DNA of 64,000 nucleotides from Ochrobactrum quorumnocens. Lineage in GTDB: Bacteria; Pseudomonadota; Alphaproteobacteria; Rhizobiales; Rhizobiaceae. The stretch lies in the NCBI RefSeq assembly GCF_002278035.1, contig NZ_CP022603.1, forward strand, positions 1,183,501-1,247,500. The letters are read 5' to 3'. Both the position numbers and the translations under genes were made by a program. Below are positions 1-9,156 of the stretch, in pieces (within the stretch, counting starts at the first letter, position 1; each line of letters opens with the position of its first letter). The notes under the pieces were generated by a model. That model saw nothing but the letters and a program-made list of their open reading frames with translations. It was not told the origin of the DNA and ran no database searches.

Positions 1-1015
1 GTGTCGAACTGATTCAACATCCCTGCTGGTGAAGGAGGCCAGCATGGATGGCTAAAGCTCTTTCACTCGATCTTCGCCAGCGCGTTGTGAATGCGATTGC
101 CACCGGTATGTCCCGCAGACAAGCGGCTGAGCGGTTTGGTGTGAGCGCCGCCAGTGCTATTCGCTGGCAGAAGCAGTTCAGCGACACCGGAACCATTCAA
201 TCCGACAAGCAGGGCGGCGACCGTCGTTCGAAACACATCGACGCCCATGCCGCCACGATCCTTGCGCTTTACGAGACGACGCCGGATATCACCCTTGCCG
301 AAATCAAAGTGCGGTTGGCTGAGAGTGGCATAAGGGCCGGGATCGGCACGCTCTGGCGGTTCTTCGACCGGCACGGGATCACGCGTAAAAAAAGACGGCG
401 CACGCGGCCGAACAGGAGCGACCAGCTTTGATGCAAAAGCGCCAGGAGTGGTTCGAAAGCCAACCAGACCTCGATCCCGAGCGTCTGGTATTCATCGACG
501 AAACCTCTGCTTCAACGAAGATGGCGCGCCTGTATGGTCGAGCACCGAAAGGTCAGCGGTGCCGGGCATCCGTCCCGCATGGTCATTGGAAGACCACGAC
601 GTTCACCGCCGGCCTTCGACTGGGCGGCATGGCAGCTCCCATGGTGCTGGACGGCCCGATGAACGGCGACGCGTTCCTTGCCTATGTCAGCCAGGTTCTC
701 GTTCCCGAACTGACGCCTGGCGATATCGTCATCATGGACAATCTTCCCGCCCACAAGGTTGCAGGCGTTCGCGACGCCATCGAAGCGGCAGGGGCAGGCC
801 TGTTCTACCTGCCGCCGTATTCACCCGACTTCAATCCGATTGAAATGGCATTCTCCAAACTGAAGGCCTTGCTTCGGGCCGCAGCCGCCAGAACCGTCCC
901 TGACTTGTGGCAGGCCATCGCCGACGCCATCAAACAGTTCAAACCTGACGAATGCCGGAATTACTTCAAGGCTGCCGGGTATGATGCTTTCTGATGGGAA
1001 ATTGCTCTAATCTGA
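1..1015 (+). mobile_element. IS630-family insertion sequence, left end cut by window
   Basis: The element carries a two-frame transposase (48-994) and ends abruptly against a glycosyltransferase fragment. I could not match terminal inverted repeats: the left one may lie outside the window, and the right end probably falls between 995 and about 1025, just before glycosyltransferase homology begins. IS630 elements insert at TA and duplicate it; this cannot be checked here because one side is missing. Confidence 0.7.
48..994 (+). CDS. IS630-family transposase, made by probable -1 frameshift
   Basis: Two overlapping frames form one IS630-type DDE transposase. The first (48-431) holds the helix-turn-helix region, with [12 protein letters not shown] near residue 22. 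The second (428-994) holds the catalytic part: FIDET for the first Asp, [10 protein letters not shown] for the second, and [11 protein letters not shown] ending in the catalytic Glu. A run of seven A at 387-393 lies in frame as AAA AAA A. A -1 slip there joins the frames and gives residues [11 protein letters not shown], normal for the family at this point, for a fused product of roughly 314 aa. The element therefore looks functional through programmed frameshifting rather than broken. Start ATG 48 follows GAAGGAGG closely. Confidence 0.85.
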
Positions 1016-1644
1016 AGAATTTCATGCGGTATAAACGTGCGTTAACATCACGCGAAATTGCAGTGTATATGGGCCATCGTAAAATCTGGGAAAAGATTAT
1101 AGACGATGGAGTTTACGCCGGGCTGGTTTTGGAAGACGACGCGCAGATCGTAAATTGTATAGAGCTGGAGACGTTTCTCCATGACGTTCTTTTTAAATTG
1201 GACTACAAAAGCTGGAGCATCATAAAATTATCTACCTTTAACAGTACAAAGACTCTGGCATCCAGATTTGTTGGCGCTTCAGAACTCGTGAGCCACAAAC
1301 ACCAACCCAAAGGGGCAGTTGGGTACCTGATCAACCCACACGCTGCAAAGCTTCTATTAAAGCGAAAAAAAATATTCAGACCAGTAGACGAGGATTTTGC
1401 TCATCCATGGGAATTTGGTCTCAAGGTATGGTCGTCTGCTGCATATCTTCTTTTCGAAGAAAGCAGGCGACTCGCAAACTCGAGAATAGTTCATGACAGG
1501 CACGACGCATACATGCGGAGCGGGTTTGGCTGCACGAAAATAGGGCTCAAGCGAAATATTCTTAAGTTCGAAAAACAGGTTCGCGCTGTATTGTACAAAC
1601 GTAAACTGGTGGCCAGTTTTGATGGCCAGGAAGGCTGGCATTAG
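994..1644 (+). pseudogene. Family 25 glycosyltransferase, N-terminus lost to the insertion sequence
   Basis: The protein contains the signature region of LPS-type glycosyltransferase family 25: RALTSREIAVYMGHRKIWEKI followed closely by LVLEDDA, and later KGAVGYLINPHAAKLLL and PVDEDFAHPW. Family members transfer sugars onto lipooligosaccharide or glycoproteins in the cytoplasm. The usual N-terminal 50-70 residues before the first of these motifs are absent: the reading frame runs straight out of the transposase stop (ATG 994 overlaps TGA 992-994), so the first ten or so residues are probably insertion-sequence DNA. The piece is A/T-richer than the rest of the window, as O-antigen or LPS genes often are. 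It could still be translated from the element, but activity is doubtful. Confidence 0.7.
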
Positions 1645-1717
1645 AAGCATTCTAATGTAGGAGAAACTCTCGTTCTGAAGCGATAGGCTGATAAATAGCA
1701 TTGTATAGGACTACGTT

Positions 1718-1888
1718 GTGTCGCCCCAATATAAGATAGATGAGCGTCGCTTTATCGATAATGCGATATGCATGAAATATACTGCCGACGTTCTTGCCGC
1801 CTTCCTTGCTCGTAATCCAACACAAAGAAGAGATATTCCGGATGCAATAGAATCTATTTACTCAGTGTTTTGGTCCTTATCGCGTTAA
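1718..1888 (+). pseudogene. MucR/Ros-family regulator, N-terminal fragment
   Basis: A 56-codon frame from GTG 1718 to TAA 1886 reads as the N-terminal part of a MucR/Ros regulator: YTADVLAAFLARNPTQRRDIPDAIESIYSVF fits the conserved helical region (TADIVAAYVSNN-x-DLPxLI in family members). Full-length proteins are about 140 aa and carry a C-terminal zinc finger that binds DNA. That part is missing, and I found no convincing continuation in any frame downstream to 2147. It is therefore a remnant or a stand-alone oligomerisation fragment. It follows the glycosyltransferase fragment by 73 bp. Confidence 0.55.
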
Positions 1889-3086
1889 ATTGGGTGACTG
1901 AGTGAATGGAAAAAGAGCTATACCTTCGTAGGCTAATCGCGCTCGAGAAAGTTTATCATCAGACACACCTGTTCTTATCATGTCAGTATCCCGGTTGGCG
2001 GGAGACGCGGCTTCGTCTCGCAAGACATCGCCCTTTAATGTCGGGCATCTGGCTCTGTGTTGGTGCGTACGTTTTGAAGCACCGCAAAACTCCTCGGCCG
2101 GCATTCTAAGCTGAAAGCGCAGAGCAAGTAGCATACGATCCTTTTTGTCAGACACTGCTGGATTGGCTAGTACTAAAAATAGCGAAAGCAGTAAAAAATG
2201 CGCATGACGCTGCCGCAAAAATCGGAAGGCCGTGCGGTGAAAACTCCATCGATAAGCCGCCTATCAATGGGCCACTGAGCGCTCCCACTCCCCACGATAT
2301 GGACATGAGCGCGTAAACACTTACCAACTCACTCCCCCTAAAACGGTCCCCCAACATGGCAATAATAGTCGTGTAGATACCAACGAATGCTCCCCCCAGA
2401 TAATTAGCAACGGATAAGCGATCCAAACATTCGATAGTGCAATGGGCCAGACGAGCGCTCCGATAGCCGAAACTACCGCCAGAACAACTACGAGTTTTTG
2501 GCGCTTCACCCTGTCTCCAAACCATCCTACAGGAAGTTGTAACAGTATAGAACCAATGAGTAGCACTGTCAGCAAAAGTGTGGCCGATCGCTCGGACCAG
2601 CCAAGCTGGATTGCGTAAATTGGCAGTAAAGTCAGGCTGGCCGCCTCCAATGCCGCATTCAGCCCCGCAGCTGCGATTGCCAACGGCACCGCTTTTACAA
2701 GGCGAAACAAATTGCCATTGCTCTCCTCTATTGATTGCAATTCGCCAGGTCGGCCGACCTGCAGAACAAGACAAGCAAAGAATGTGAGTGCTGCACCAAT
2801 GATAAAGGCGAGAGCCTGCTCGCGTCCAACAAGCGCAAGTATTGCCGGCCCCAGGGCTGTTCCCGCTGAGAGAGCGGTCACATAAATAGCAATTATTTTT
2901 CCCCGGCTAGCTTCGCTGGCAATCTAATTTAGCCATGCTTCAGAAACTACAAACATTGTTTCAGATGCGGGCCCCAGAGCTGCACGTAGTGGAAACCAAA
3001 TCCAGAACATAGGTGCAGCAGGAAAGAGCGCGAACAGTGCTCCTGCGACAACTAGTACCGCGCCACAGAGATTATGACGGGTTGGC

Positions 3087-3371
3087 TTATCGTAGAATAG
3101 GGAGGTCTTCTGGTGGGATCAGGAGTTGGATGCTGCGTGCTGCGCCCGGCACGCGGGATATAAATCCTGCCTTCTCGAGGGTCAGCACCATCTGGTGAAC
3201 AGACGGAGCGGTAACGGCGAAGTGGCGACGCATGTCGGCTTCGGCCGGAGGCTGTTTGAAGATGCGGCTATAGGCGTAGATAAAGGCCAGGTACTGGCCT
3301 TGGACTTGCGTAAGGCCATGTCTTGCCGTTGCGGCTTGCGGGTCAAGTGAGGGACTCATTTTCGGTTTCAT
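3087..3371 (-). CDS. LexA-like winged-helix protein, passenger of the IS630 element
   Basis: The 94-residue protein resembles the DNA-binding domain of LexA without the autoprotease part: GLTQVQGQYLAFIYAYSRIF, then PPAEADMRRHFAVTAPSVHQMVLTLEKAGFISRVPGAARSI, matching the LexA pattern of recognition helix followed by a wing. LexA repressors are about 200 aa, so only the winged helix is kept. It is divergent from the transposase within the same element, which suggests it may regulate transposase expression. It is intact although the transposase next to it is broken. Confidence 0.7.
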   Translation of the reverse strand: MKPKMSPSLDPQAATARHGLTQVQGQYLAFIYAYSRIFKQPPAEADMRRHFAVTAPSVHQMVLTLEKAGFISRVPGAARSIQLLIPPEDLPILR

Positions 3372-3399
3372 CTGCGTCTCCGCGCTGAAGGAGGTGTCG

Positions 3400-4516
3400 A
3401 TGAATATAAAGTTTTACGTAGAGCTTAGCCAATCGGAACGTGATCAACTGGCTGCTTTGTTGAGCGGGGGCCGTCATGCGTCGCGCAAGATCAAGCGCGC
3501 CCAGATCCTGGTCGCGGCGGACGAAGGCTTCAGCGACGAGTTGATCGCGGCAACCTTGAACGTCAGCGGATCGACGATTTACCGGACCAAGCGCCGGTTT
3601 GTGGAAGCCAATCTGGAGGGCGCGCTCAGTGAAGAACCGCGCCCGGGCGTTGGGCGCAAGCTATCAGCCAAGGAGGAGGCGCTGTTGGTGGCGACCGCCT
3701 GCTCAAAGCCGCCGCCCGGGCGAGCCCGCTGGACGCTTGAGCTTCTGGCCGATGAGATGGTCCGGCTCACCGATCACGACGAATTGTCCTCGGAGACCGT
3801 ACGTCGCCGGCTGGCTGAGAACCATCTCAAGCCTTGGCGCAAAGACATGTGGTGCATCCCAAAGCTCGATGGGGAATACGTCGCGCGCATGGAGGATGTT
3901 CTCGACCTCTACGCAGAGACGCCTGATCCACAAAGGCCCGTGGGTCTGCTTCGACGAGAGCCCGACCCAACTCATCGGCGAAGTGCGCGAGCCCATTGCG
4001 GCCAAGCCTGGCCAGTTTGAACGCTACGACTGCGAGTATCGCCGAAACGGCACGGTCAATCTGTTTGTCTTCATGGACGCCCACCGGCCCTGACGCAGGG
4101 TGAAGGTCACCGATCGGCGAACCAACCAAGACTTCGCCGAGTGCATGCGCGAACTGGTCGATGTCGATTATCCCGACGCCCCGATCATCCGCGTGGTGAT
4201 GGACAACCTCTCCACCCATTCCGCCGGGGCGCTTTACGACGCCTTCCCCGCGCCGGAGGCTCAAAGGGTCCTGAAGCGACTGGAGTTCCACCACACGCCC
4301 AAGCACGCCAGTTGGCTCAACATGGTCGAGATCGAGATCGGTGTCCTGCGCAGCCAATGCCTCCACCGTCGTATCGACAACAAAGACACTATCATCGCCG
4401 AAGTCGCAGCATGGGAGCAGCAACGCAACGCTAATGGCGCCCAGATCCAATGGATGTTCACAACCGAAAAAGCCCGCCAAAAGCTCCGAAAAGCTTACCT
4501 CGTCAAAGAGTCATAA
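3400..4516 (+). pseudogene. IS630-family transposase, inactivated by a frameshift and a stop
   Basis: ATG 3400 follows a strong AAGGAGG (3388-3394). The N-terminal helix-turn-helix region is clear (LIAATLNVSGSTIYRTKRRF). Around 3939-3943 an extra G changes the expected QRPVVCFDE to QRPVGLLRR and shifts the frame by one. In the new frame FDESPTQLIGE (first catalytic Asp) continues, then TGA at 4091-4093 replaces what is normally a Trp codon (family sequence MDAHRPW). The last part, VVMDNLSTHSAGALYDAF and HHTPKHASWLNMVEIEIG, supplies the other two acidic residues. The element can no longer make its own transposase and is probably immobile unless helped in trans. Confidence 0.85.
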
Positions 4517-4782
4517 TCTCTGTGGCGTGGTACTAGTGCGCCTTTCGTTAGTCGACCAAAGCCAAATCGAGACAAAAGCCGGGGTAAAAACGGAGCGACT
4601 ATCAGCACACCTATCGCATACATCGCACCGTTCGCGCCAATCAGGAACTCCGAATATCCCGAACGGACAGTTCCAGCGCGATCAAAGGCGCGCTGAGTCC
4701 GTAAGTCAGGCCAAATGTAGCCGCCGTAAGGATTACGACAACCATTGTTCTCATCGATTGGTGCAAGAGACCGCCCTTTCCG

Positions 4783-6099
4783 TCACAGAGCGTTCGTTGG
4801 TGCGAGCAAACTGCCTACGGGATTGGATGGCGCGAAAAATCCGATTTCTCCAACGTCTGTCGCTATGTTCAACAACCTGATGAAGTAATCGAGCACCAGC
4901 CCAGGAGTCCATGTCATGGCTTCGGCTCTGCCACGCACAATACGCATCAGCCAAAAATGGGGATCACTGATGATGCGGAACAAATCTCGCAACGGTTTTC
5001 CTGTATCGCTTGCCCCTTCGATTGCCGCGTCTAATGCCTGGATTACCGTCGTGGAACAATTGCGTGCTGTGAGGTTGTAAGTATTATTCTTGCTATAGAC
5101 TTCCCAGAACGCCCGCAGCGCATGGGCGTTGAATCTGCGAAATACAACCTTCTGATCAGGCATACACCAAGCAGCAGCTTCATCGGCCAGTGATTTGTTA
5201 AAACGACCTGACACATCATTCTCATGACCAGCGGAGAGCAGGGCACGAAAATCGTCTGGGCTGTGATCAATATCGTTTGCGGGATAATGGCTGACATATA
5301 AATCCGGCGGCATCTCTAGGGCCGCGTGGCCGGTAGAAATAACCCCCTTCTTGTCCACTGCTGCCACGTAACGGTCAATCAACAGTCGGCGCTCTGGATC
5401 TTTTATCGAACCTAGCGCGGTCCAAACATAAACGTTCAGGTTAGAACCGCTTTCCGCAATAGCGCCATAACTAGCGACCGGGTGAACTTGGCCTCCCTGC
5501 CAATTGCGGGCTGCATACAATGGAAGAGACGTGATTGATGCCCCCTGAGGCAACTCTCGTAACGGCAACGCTAAACGAATGAGCCCATATCCGGAGGTCA
5601 ACAAAAGCAACGCGAAGCAAAATGGGACTGTCAACAGATGCGGAACCGGCCAAGCGAAAAGTATCATCAACGCAAGACATACTTCAATCAACCCCGCCGC
5701 CACGCCCATACGCCAGCGCACACTACGTAAAATATGGGCCGAGGCGATCCGGAACAGTCCGTCGATAAGGAACGCAGTGCCGAAGACAATCGCAGCACCA
5801 ATATTGTTGTCCCACGGCACATTAAATACTAAAAAAGCCGCAAATAGAAATGAACCACCCCGTATTACGTCGATCCAATGGCGACGTAAACCGAGCGATA
5901 CGGCGGCGGCGATCTCCACGCTTCCTTCAATAATGAGGAACAGTGCCAATGTATCCAGGACGACTGATAGCCGCCCATCACTCAGATCGAACAGCAGCAG
6001 AAACCCCAGTAACGTCCATACGATACCAGCCAACATAAGCACGCGCCACAGGGGTTTTAATGCCCGTGCGCCTAGAAGGAGAAAGAGTAGCCTGATCAT
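4783..6099 (-). CDS. HdeD/DUF308 membrane protein fused to a papain-like (permuted) domain
   Basis: The 438-residue protein begins at ATG 6099 with about six membrane helices in its first 200 residues (FLLLGARALKPLWRVLMLAGIVW, GFLLLFDLSDGRLSVV, DTLALFLIIEGSVEI), arranged like the DUF308/HdeD repeat of acid-resistance proteins. The C-terminal half is soluble. It has a conserved His in STGHAALEMPPDLYVSHYP and a Cys in NLTARNCSTTVIQALDAAI. The order His then Cys, with GH-x-x-LE and NC-x-x-x-V motifs, is what circularly permuted papain-fold families (DUF4105-, PPPDE-like) show, so a membrane-anchored cysteine hydrolase is my inference. A longer frame upstream to 6291 exists, but its first 64 residues are not membrane-like. 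It is followed at 28 bp by the MFS pseudogene. Confidence 0.7.
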   Translation of the reverse strand: MIRLLFLLLGARALKPLWRVLMLAGIVWTLLGFLLLFDLSDGRLSVVLDTLALFLIIEGSVEIAAAVSLGLRRHWIDVIRGGSFLFAAFLVFNVPWDNNIGAAIVFGTAFLIDGLFRIASAHILRSVRWRMGVAAGLIEVCLALMILFAWPVPHLLTVPFCFALLLLTSGYGLIRLALPLRELPQGASITSLPLYAARNWQGGQVHPVASYGAIAESGSNLNVYVWTALGSIKDPERRLLIDRYVAAVDKKGVISTGHAALEMPPDLYVSHYPANDIDHSPDDFRALLSAGHENDVSGRFNKSLADEAAAWCMPDQKVVFRRFNAHALRAFWEVYSKNNTYNLTARNCSTTVIQALDAAIEGASDTGKPLRDLFRIISDPHFWLMRIVRGRAEAMTWTPGLVLDYFIRLLNIATDVGEIGFFAPSNPVGSLLAPTNAL

Positions 6100-7217
6100 A
6101 AAATTAAGACTTGAACCGCCGGGCTTGATGTTGGTTGCGTGCAGTGAGCCAGACTTAATACGCAATTCACATAGAGATTGTAAAGACAAGATGGAGGTCA
6201 AGACACCGCCATATTCAATGCAGTGCCTGGCATGGGACGCATGACAAAATTGCTGGCATGTAAATTCGCATGATGCTGTTGATTGTGACAATGAAACTGA
6301 GCCACGATCTTTTCCAACAAGGACACGACGCCGTCTTTGATGGCACTCTACAGCCTCTTAACACTGTGGGCTTGTGATCTGCTCGGCCAAAACAGTCTTC
6401 CGTACACCGCTGCCTGGTACAAAAAACAAGCTGCACTTTCTCCGACGCCATCGGTGCAGTTCGTATGGTTTTATGGGAGCAGGATATTTATCGACAGTCC
6501 GCGTTTCACCCGGACATACCTAAAATACCGCCAGGGCGCATCAAACGTATGGCCGAGGCGCTTTGCTTCGCTGCATAATGTGCAAAGTCGAGCTAAGGGG
6601 AAAACCGTACGAAATTGATCACCGTTACTTTGACTTTGAATGCTTCGTGTTGCGTTACCACCAAAACGCTATGCTCTCTATATAGGAGTATCGTCGCTGT
6701 TACCTTGAAGGTCACTGATGGCACATTTGTCAGTGACCGTCATCAGAACCGTTGACAAATTGGCGTCGGGCTCGTCAAGCAGGAGAAAGACGTCAGTGTG
6801 CAGTGGCACAGCAAGGATGTGGGATTGAAAAAAATCCTATAAGGTGAAAGAAAACGCCCAGCTCGTGGTGGCAAATATCGGCCATGTAAGCTGTGGGCGA
6901 CGGAGTATTAATACTGATCACCTGAAATACGGCAAATAATAATCGATAACCTGCTGTGGATAGGAAGAGGAAAATGCCTTGTATATTAAATTTGATCAGG
7001 CACGTATGATGCTTCACCCGGAAATCATCGTGTAAACGCAGAATGCTAGCCAACACTCCCACAGCAACCGCTATTGATCACACAGCTTTAAAAAATTCAT
7101 AAGCTGGGGCGCTCACAAGGCTGCCAGACTTTTCGGTACAAACAAGAAATCAAATTCCGGTATTTGTTGCGAGCAACGCCCCGGAATATTGCGAGACATT
7201 GACTCCGGTATAATCGA
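6100..7217. other. Long intergenic stretch with no convincing gene
   Basis: Short open frames exist on both strands but none shows a recognisable motif, a good ribosome binding site or a coding-like composition. The stretch is A/T-rich compared with the operons nearby. The only structure I noticed is the 9-bp inverted repeat at 6710-6738, listed separately. Confidence 0.5.
6710..6738. promoter_or_regulatory. Perfect 9-bp inverted repeat, possible operator
   Basis: GGTCACTGA (6710-6718) and TCAGTGACC (6730-6738) are exact inverted copies separated by 11 bp. The spacing suits a dimeric regulator or a small hairpin. No gene starts close by, so it may also be a relic of a lost mobile element end. 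Confidence 0.3.
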
Positions 7218-7424
7218 TTATTCTTGATTTTGCAGCTCATCTAGACCGTCATAGCCCATCAGACGATCTAGCATAATTTCCGTCATTGAACGGTTGTCAT
7301 TCCCATTATCTATAACCACAAACCAGGACGCGACTATTCCACATTCCTGACAATATGAGGGGTGTTCTCCGATACCTTCTTTACTGCAGCTTACACACAA
7401 CCAACGTTTTCCTCTTTCTAACAT
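7218..7424 (-). CDS. Small zinc-ribbon-like hypothetical protein
   Basis: This 68-residue frame has two CxxC pairs (CVSC at residues 10-13 and CQEC near residue 25-28), the layout of a small zinc ribbon, followed by an acidic tail. It overlaps the preceding minus-strand frame with ATGTTAG, which suggests translational coupling. I do not recognise the family. Both small genes sit in an A/T-rich patch that may have been acquired by transfer. Confidence 0.4.
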   Translation of the reverse strand: MLERGKRWLCVSCSKEGIGEHPSYCQECGIVASWFVVIDNGNDNRSMTEIMLDRLMGYDGLDELQNQE

Positions 7425-7615
7425 TCGACGACCTCATTCAAAAAAAATTCCGGTATTGCAAATTCATCTCCTCTATCAAAAGAGCAATATTTTGATAACC
7501 GATACGAATATAACAATAAAAAGTTGTGCTCCTCTAGCTGCAAAACACTTGGCTTAAAAGGCCCCATATCTCGAGCAGAGTTTGCTTGCGAAAAAGTTAA
7601 GGGGAAACACTCCAT
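7418..7615 (-). CDS. Small hypothetical protein upstream of the zinc-ribbon gene
   Basis: A 65-residue frame with no family I recognise. Its stop (7418-7420) lies inside the start of the next gene, a 7-bp overlap typical of a coupled pair. The start ATG at 7615 is preceded by AAGGGG in GTTAAGGGGAAACACTCC, a usable ribosome binding site. The evidence for a real gene is the coupling and the ribosome binding site only. Confidence 0.3.
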   Translation of the reverse strand: MECFPLTFSQANSARDMGPFKPSVLQLEEHNFLLLYSYRLSKYCSFDRGDEFAIPEFFLNEVVEC

Positions 7616-7668
7616 GGATAGCGCCCTTTGCTAACCTTGGTTGATTGAATCCCGGCCCGTGTCTATGA

Positions 7669-8424
7669 TTATTCGTCGAGAGCTTCTAACATGAGTTCGG
7701 CTGTAATTCCACTGCTATACTGCTGCTGCCCCGTGATGAGTCGTCCATCGCGAATTGCGAAGGGCTCATTGGCGGCTTGGCACAGGAAAGTGGTGCCAGC
7801 GATATCCATCGCAGCACTCTGAATGGTGTATTCATTCAGCTTCATACCGAAGGCGACATTCACCTTTTCTTCTTCTTCATCGGTGAAGCCGGTCCATTTC
7901 TTGCCCTCAGCCAGCAGCTTCCCGTTGGACAGGCGGGTCCACAACAAAAGGCAGGACCCGTGGCAAATCAGCGTGACTATCTTGCCCTTATCGTAGAAAT
8001 CCGCGATCAGCGCATGCAGTGCGGTGTCGTCCCTGAAGGTGAGCAACGGCCCACCGCCGCCGGCAACCCAGACCGCGTCATAGTCGTCCACCGAGATCGC
8101 ACTGATGGGAATCGTATTCTTCAACATCGATCCGAACTTCGCATGCTGGACAAAGCCGAGACTGATGAGATCGTCTGCATAAGCACCGTCAGGTGTGCGC
8201 GGATCGCTATGAGTGTCAATCATTACCTCGCCGCCTTTTGACGAGGCGAGCTTCACATGATGTCCTGCTTCGATGAACATCAGGAAAGCGCGTGTCATCT
8301 CCTCAGCAAAAAAGCCAACGGGAAATCCTTTCAGTTCGGTCGTGTTGGAGACGATCAACAAAACGCGGCGCGGCTTGCGCTTTATGCCGATGCGGGTTTC
8401 AACTTTAAGATCGGATACAAGCAT
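7669..8424 (-). CDS. DJ-1/PfpI-family class I glutamine amidotransferase-like protein
   Basis: The 251-residue protein has the DJ-1/PfpI fold markers: VLLIVSNTTE at the first strand, a Glu-containing segment FFAEEMTRAFLMFIEAGHHVKLAS, DAVWVAGGGGPL, and the nucleophile elbow LICHGSCLLL with the catalytic Cys about residue 153. Family members of this size (Hsp31/YhbO-like) act as glyoxalase III, deglycase or chaperone in the cytoplasm; which of these applies cannot be decided here. The gene stands alone on the minus strand, and its start lies just downstream of TCAGAGGAACTCAAG, which contains a GAGGA ribosome binding site. Confidence 0.85.
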   Translation of the reverse strand: MLVSDLKVETRIGIKRKPRRVLLIVSNTTELKGFPVGFFAEEMTRAFLMFIEAGHHVKLASSKGGEVMIDTHSDPRTPDGAYADDLISLGFVQHAKFGSMLKNTIPISAISVDDYDAVWVAGGGGPLLTFRDDTALHALIADFYDKGKIVTLICHGSCLLLWTRLSNGKLLAEGKKWTGFTDEEEEKVNVAFGMKLNEYTIQSAAMDIAGTTFLCQAANEPFAIRDGRLITGQQQYSSGITAELMLEALDE

Positions 8425-8557
8425 CTTGAGTTCCTCTGAGGATTTTGATTTATTAAAATGCCTAGCTCATGTTGGGTTCCAACCTTCACGCTTTCCAACG
8501 TTGGTAGCTTTGCGTCCTCTGCGGCTGTAACCCCACTCCAAGACTTCGGTGCCAACA

Positions 8558-9052
8558 TTATTTCAGCGTGAACGTGTCAGCACTGCACGCCCCCGAAGAA
8601 TCCGCCTTATATTTGCGCCAGTCGTCGATGCTGAGCATCCCGATGCGAACAGCTCCGCTACCGATCTGACTGCTAATATCCTTGACGGTGAGCCATAAAA
8701 CCGGTTCGTCGCAGAATCCGTTTTTCCCCTTGTTCTGTGAGAAGAATGCGTCCGCGTTGAGTACCTTGTATACGTCTCCATCAAACTCCGTATCGGTTCC
8801 GCCCTTCCAAACATCGGAGTACTGTAGCTTCAACTCCCCCTTTAGTTTTGTGAAGCTTGCTGACGTGCGACTGAGCTTCATCGTATTCCCCAAGGTCGAG
8901 GAGGTTCCATCGGACAGGGCAGAATAAGAGCGGGTATTTTCAGTCGGCATTGGATCAATCTTTGACTTAGCGGCAGCGCCAAACGCTAGAAGCAGCCCCA
9001 TGGAAGTTGCGCAGATTAAACTGGTTACTGAGCTGGGAGTGAACTTGATCAT
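8558..9052 (-). CDS. Secreted hypothetical protein
   Basis: ATG 9052 gives a 164-residue protein with a typical signal peptide (MIKFTPSSVTSLICATSMGLLLAFGAAA, cleavage near residue 29). The mature part contains two Cys residues (GFCDEP and GACSADTF) that could form one disulfide in the periplasm. I do not recognise the family. An insertion sequence begins about 108 bp upstream, so its native promoter may have been separated from it. Confidence 0.55.
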   Translation of the reverse strand: MIKFTPSSVTSLICATSMGLLLAFGAAAKSKIDPMPTENTRSYSALSDGTSSTLGNTMKLSRTSASFTKLKGELKLQYSDVWKGGTDTEFDGDVYKVLNADAFFSQNKGKNGFCDEPVLWLTVKDISSQIGSGAVRIGMLSIDDWRKYKADSSGACSADTFTLK

Positions 9053-9156
9053 CGACTTTTTGTTCCTCTTGAATTTGAACGTTCCCGCGTCGAGAACAGA
9101 GACTGCTTTCTGAGTTTCCTTGACTATCAATATAGTTGCCGTCTTCAAACCAATGA

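Larger units (their letters stand above)
3055..4533 (+). mobile_element. IS630-family element with LexA-like passenger gene
   Basis: The ends are inverted repeats: left GTACCGCGCCACAGAGATTA from 3055, right its complement (one mismatch) ending at 4533. A TA on each side (3053-3054 and 4534-4535) is the duplicated IS630 target, inside the sequence CTAG. The element is about 1479 bp and interrupts the MFS gene. It contains a divergent pair: a small helix-turn-helix gene (minus) and the transposase (plus), with 28 bp between their starts. Confidence 0.88.
2148..4754 (-). pseudogene. MFS transporter gene, broken by frameshifts and an IS630 insertion
   Basis: Read on the minus strand from ATG at 4752-4754 (MRTMVVVILTAATFGLTYG), this is a 12-helix MFS permease of the YcaD type. 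The frame is damaged at several points. A one-base loss after LIALELSVR shifts the frame. The IS630 element (3055-4533) splits the codons for KGAL/VVAG. A stop and shift lie near 2925 after VVSEAWLN. A one-base loss in the C6 run near 2391-2396 separates LIIWG from GGAFVGIYTTIIAMLGDRFRG. The C-terminus ends at the TAA of 2148-2150. Removing the element and one TA copy restores reading across the insertion site. The start lies 28 bp after the stop of the HdeD-like gene, so the two probably formed an operon. Export function is lost. Confidence 0.85.

Noticed and set aside
1877..2218. 113-codon minus-strand frame and a 67-codon plus-strand frame over the same DNA, considered as the MucR zinc-finger half
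   Set aside because: I read all frames for the CxxC/LKRHL pattern of MucR and did not find it; no other family fits.
6337..6618. Open frame of 93 codons on the plus strand
   Set aside because: No recognisable motif, no ribosome binding site, and composition unlike a membrane or soluble protein; kept as part of the empty region.
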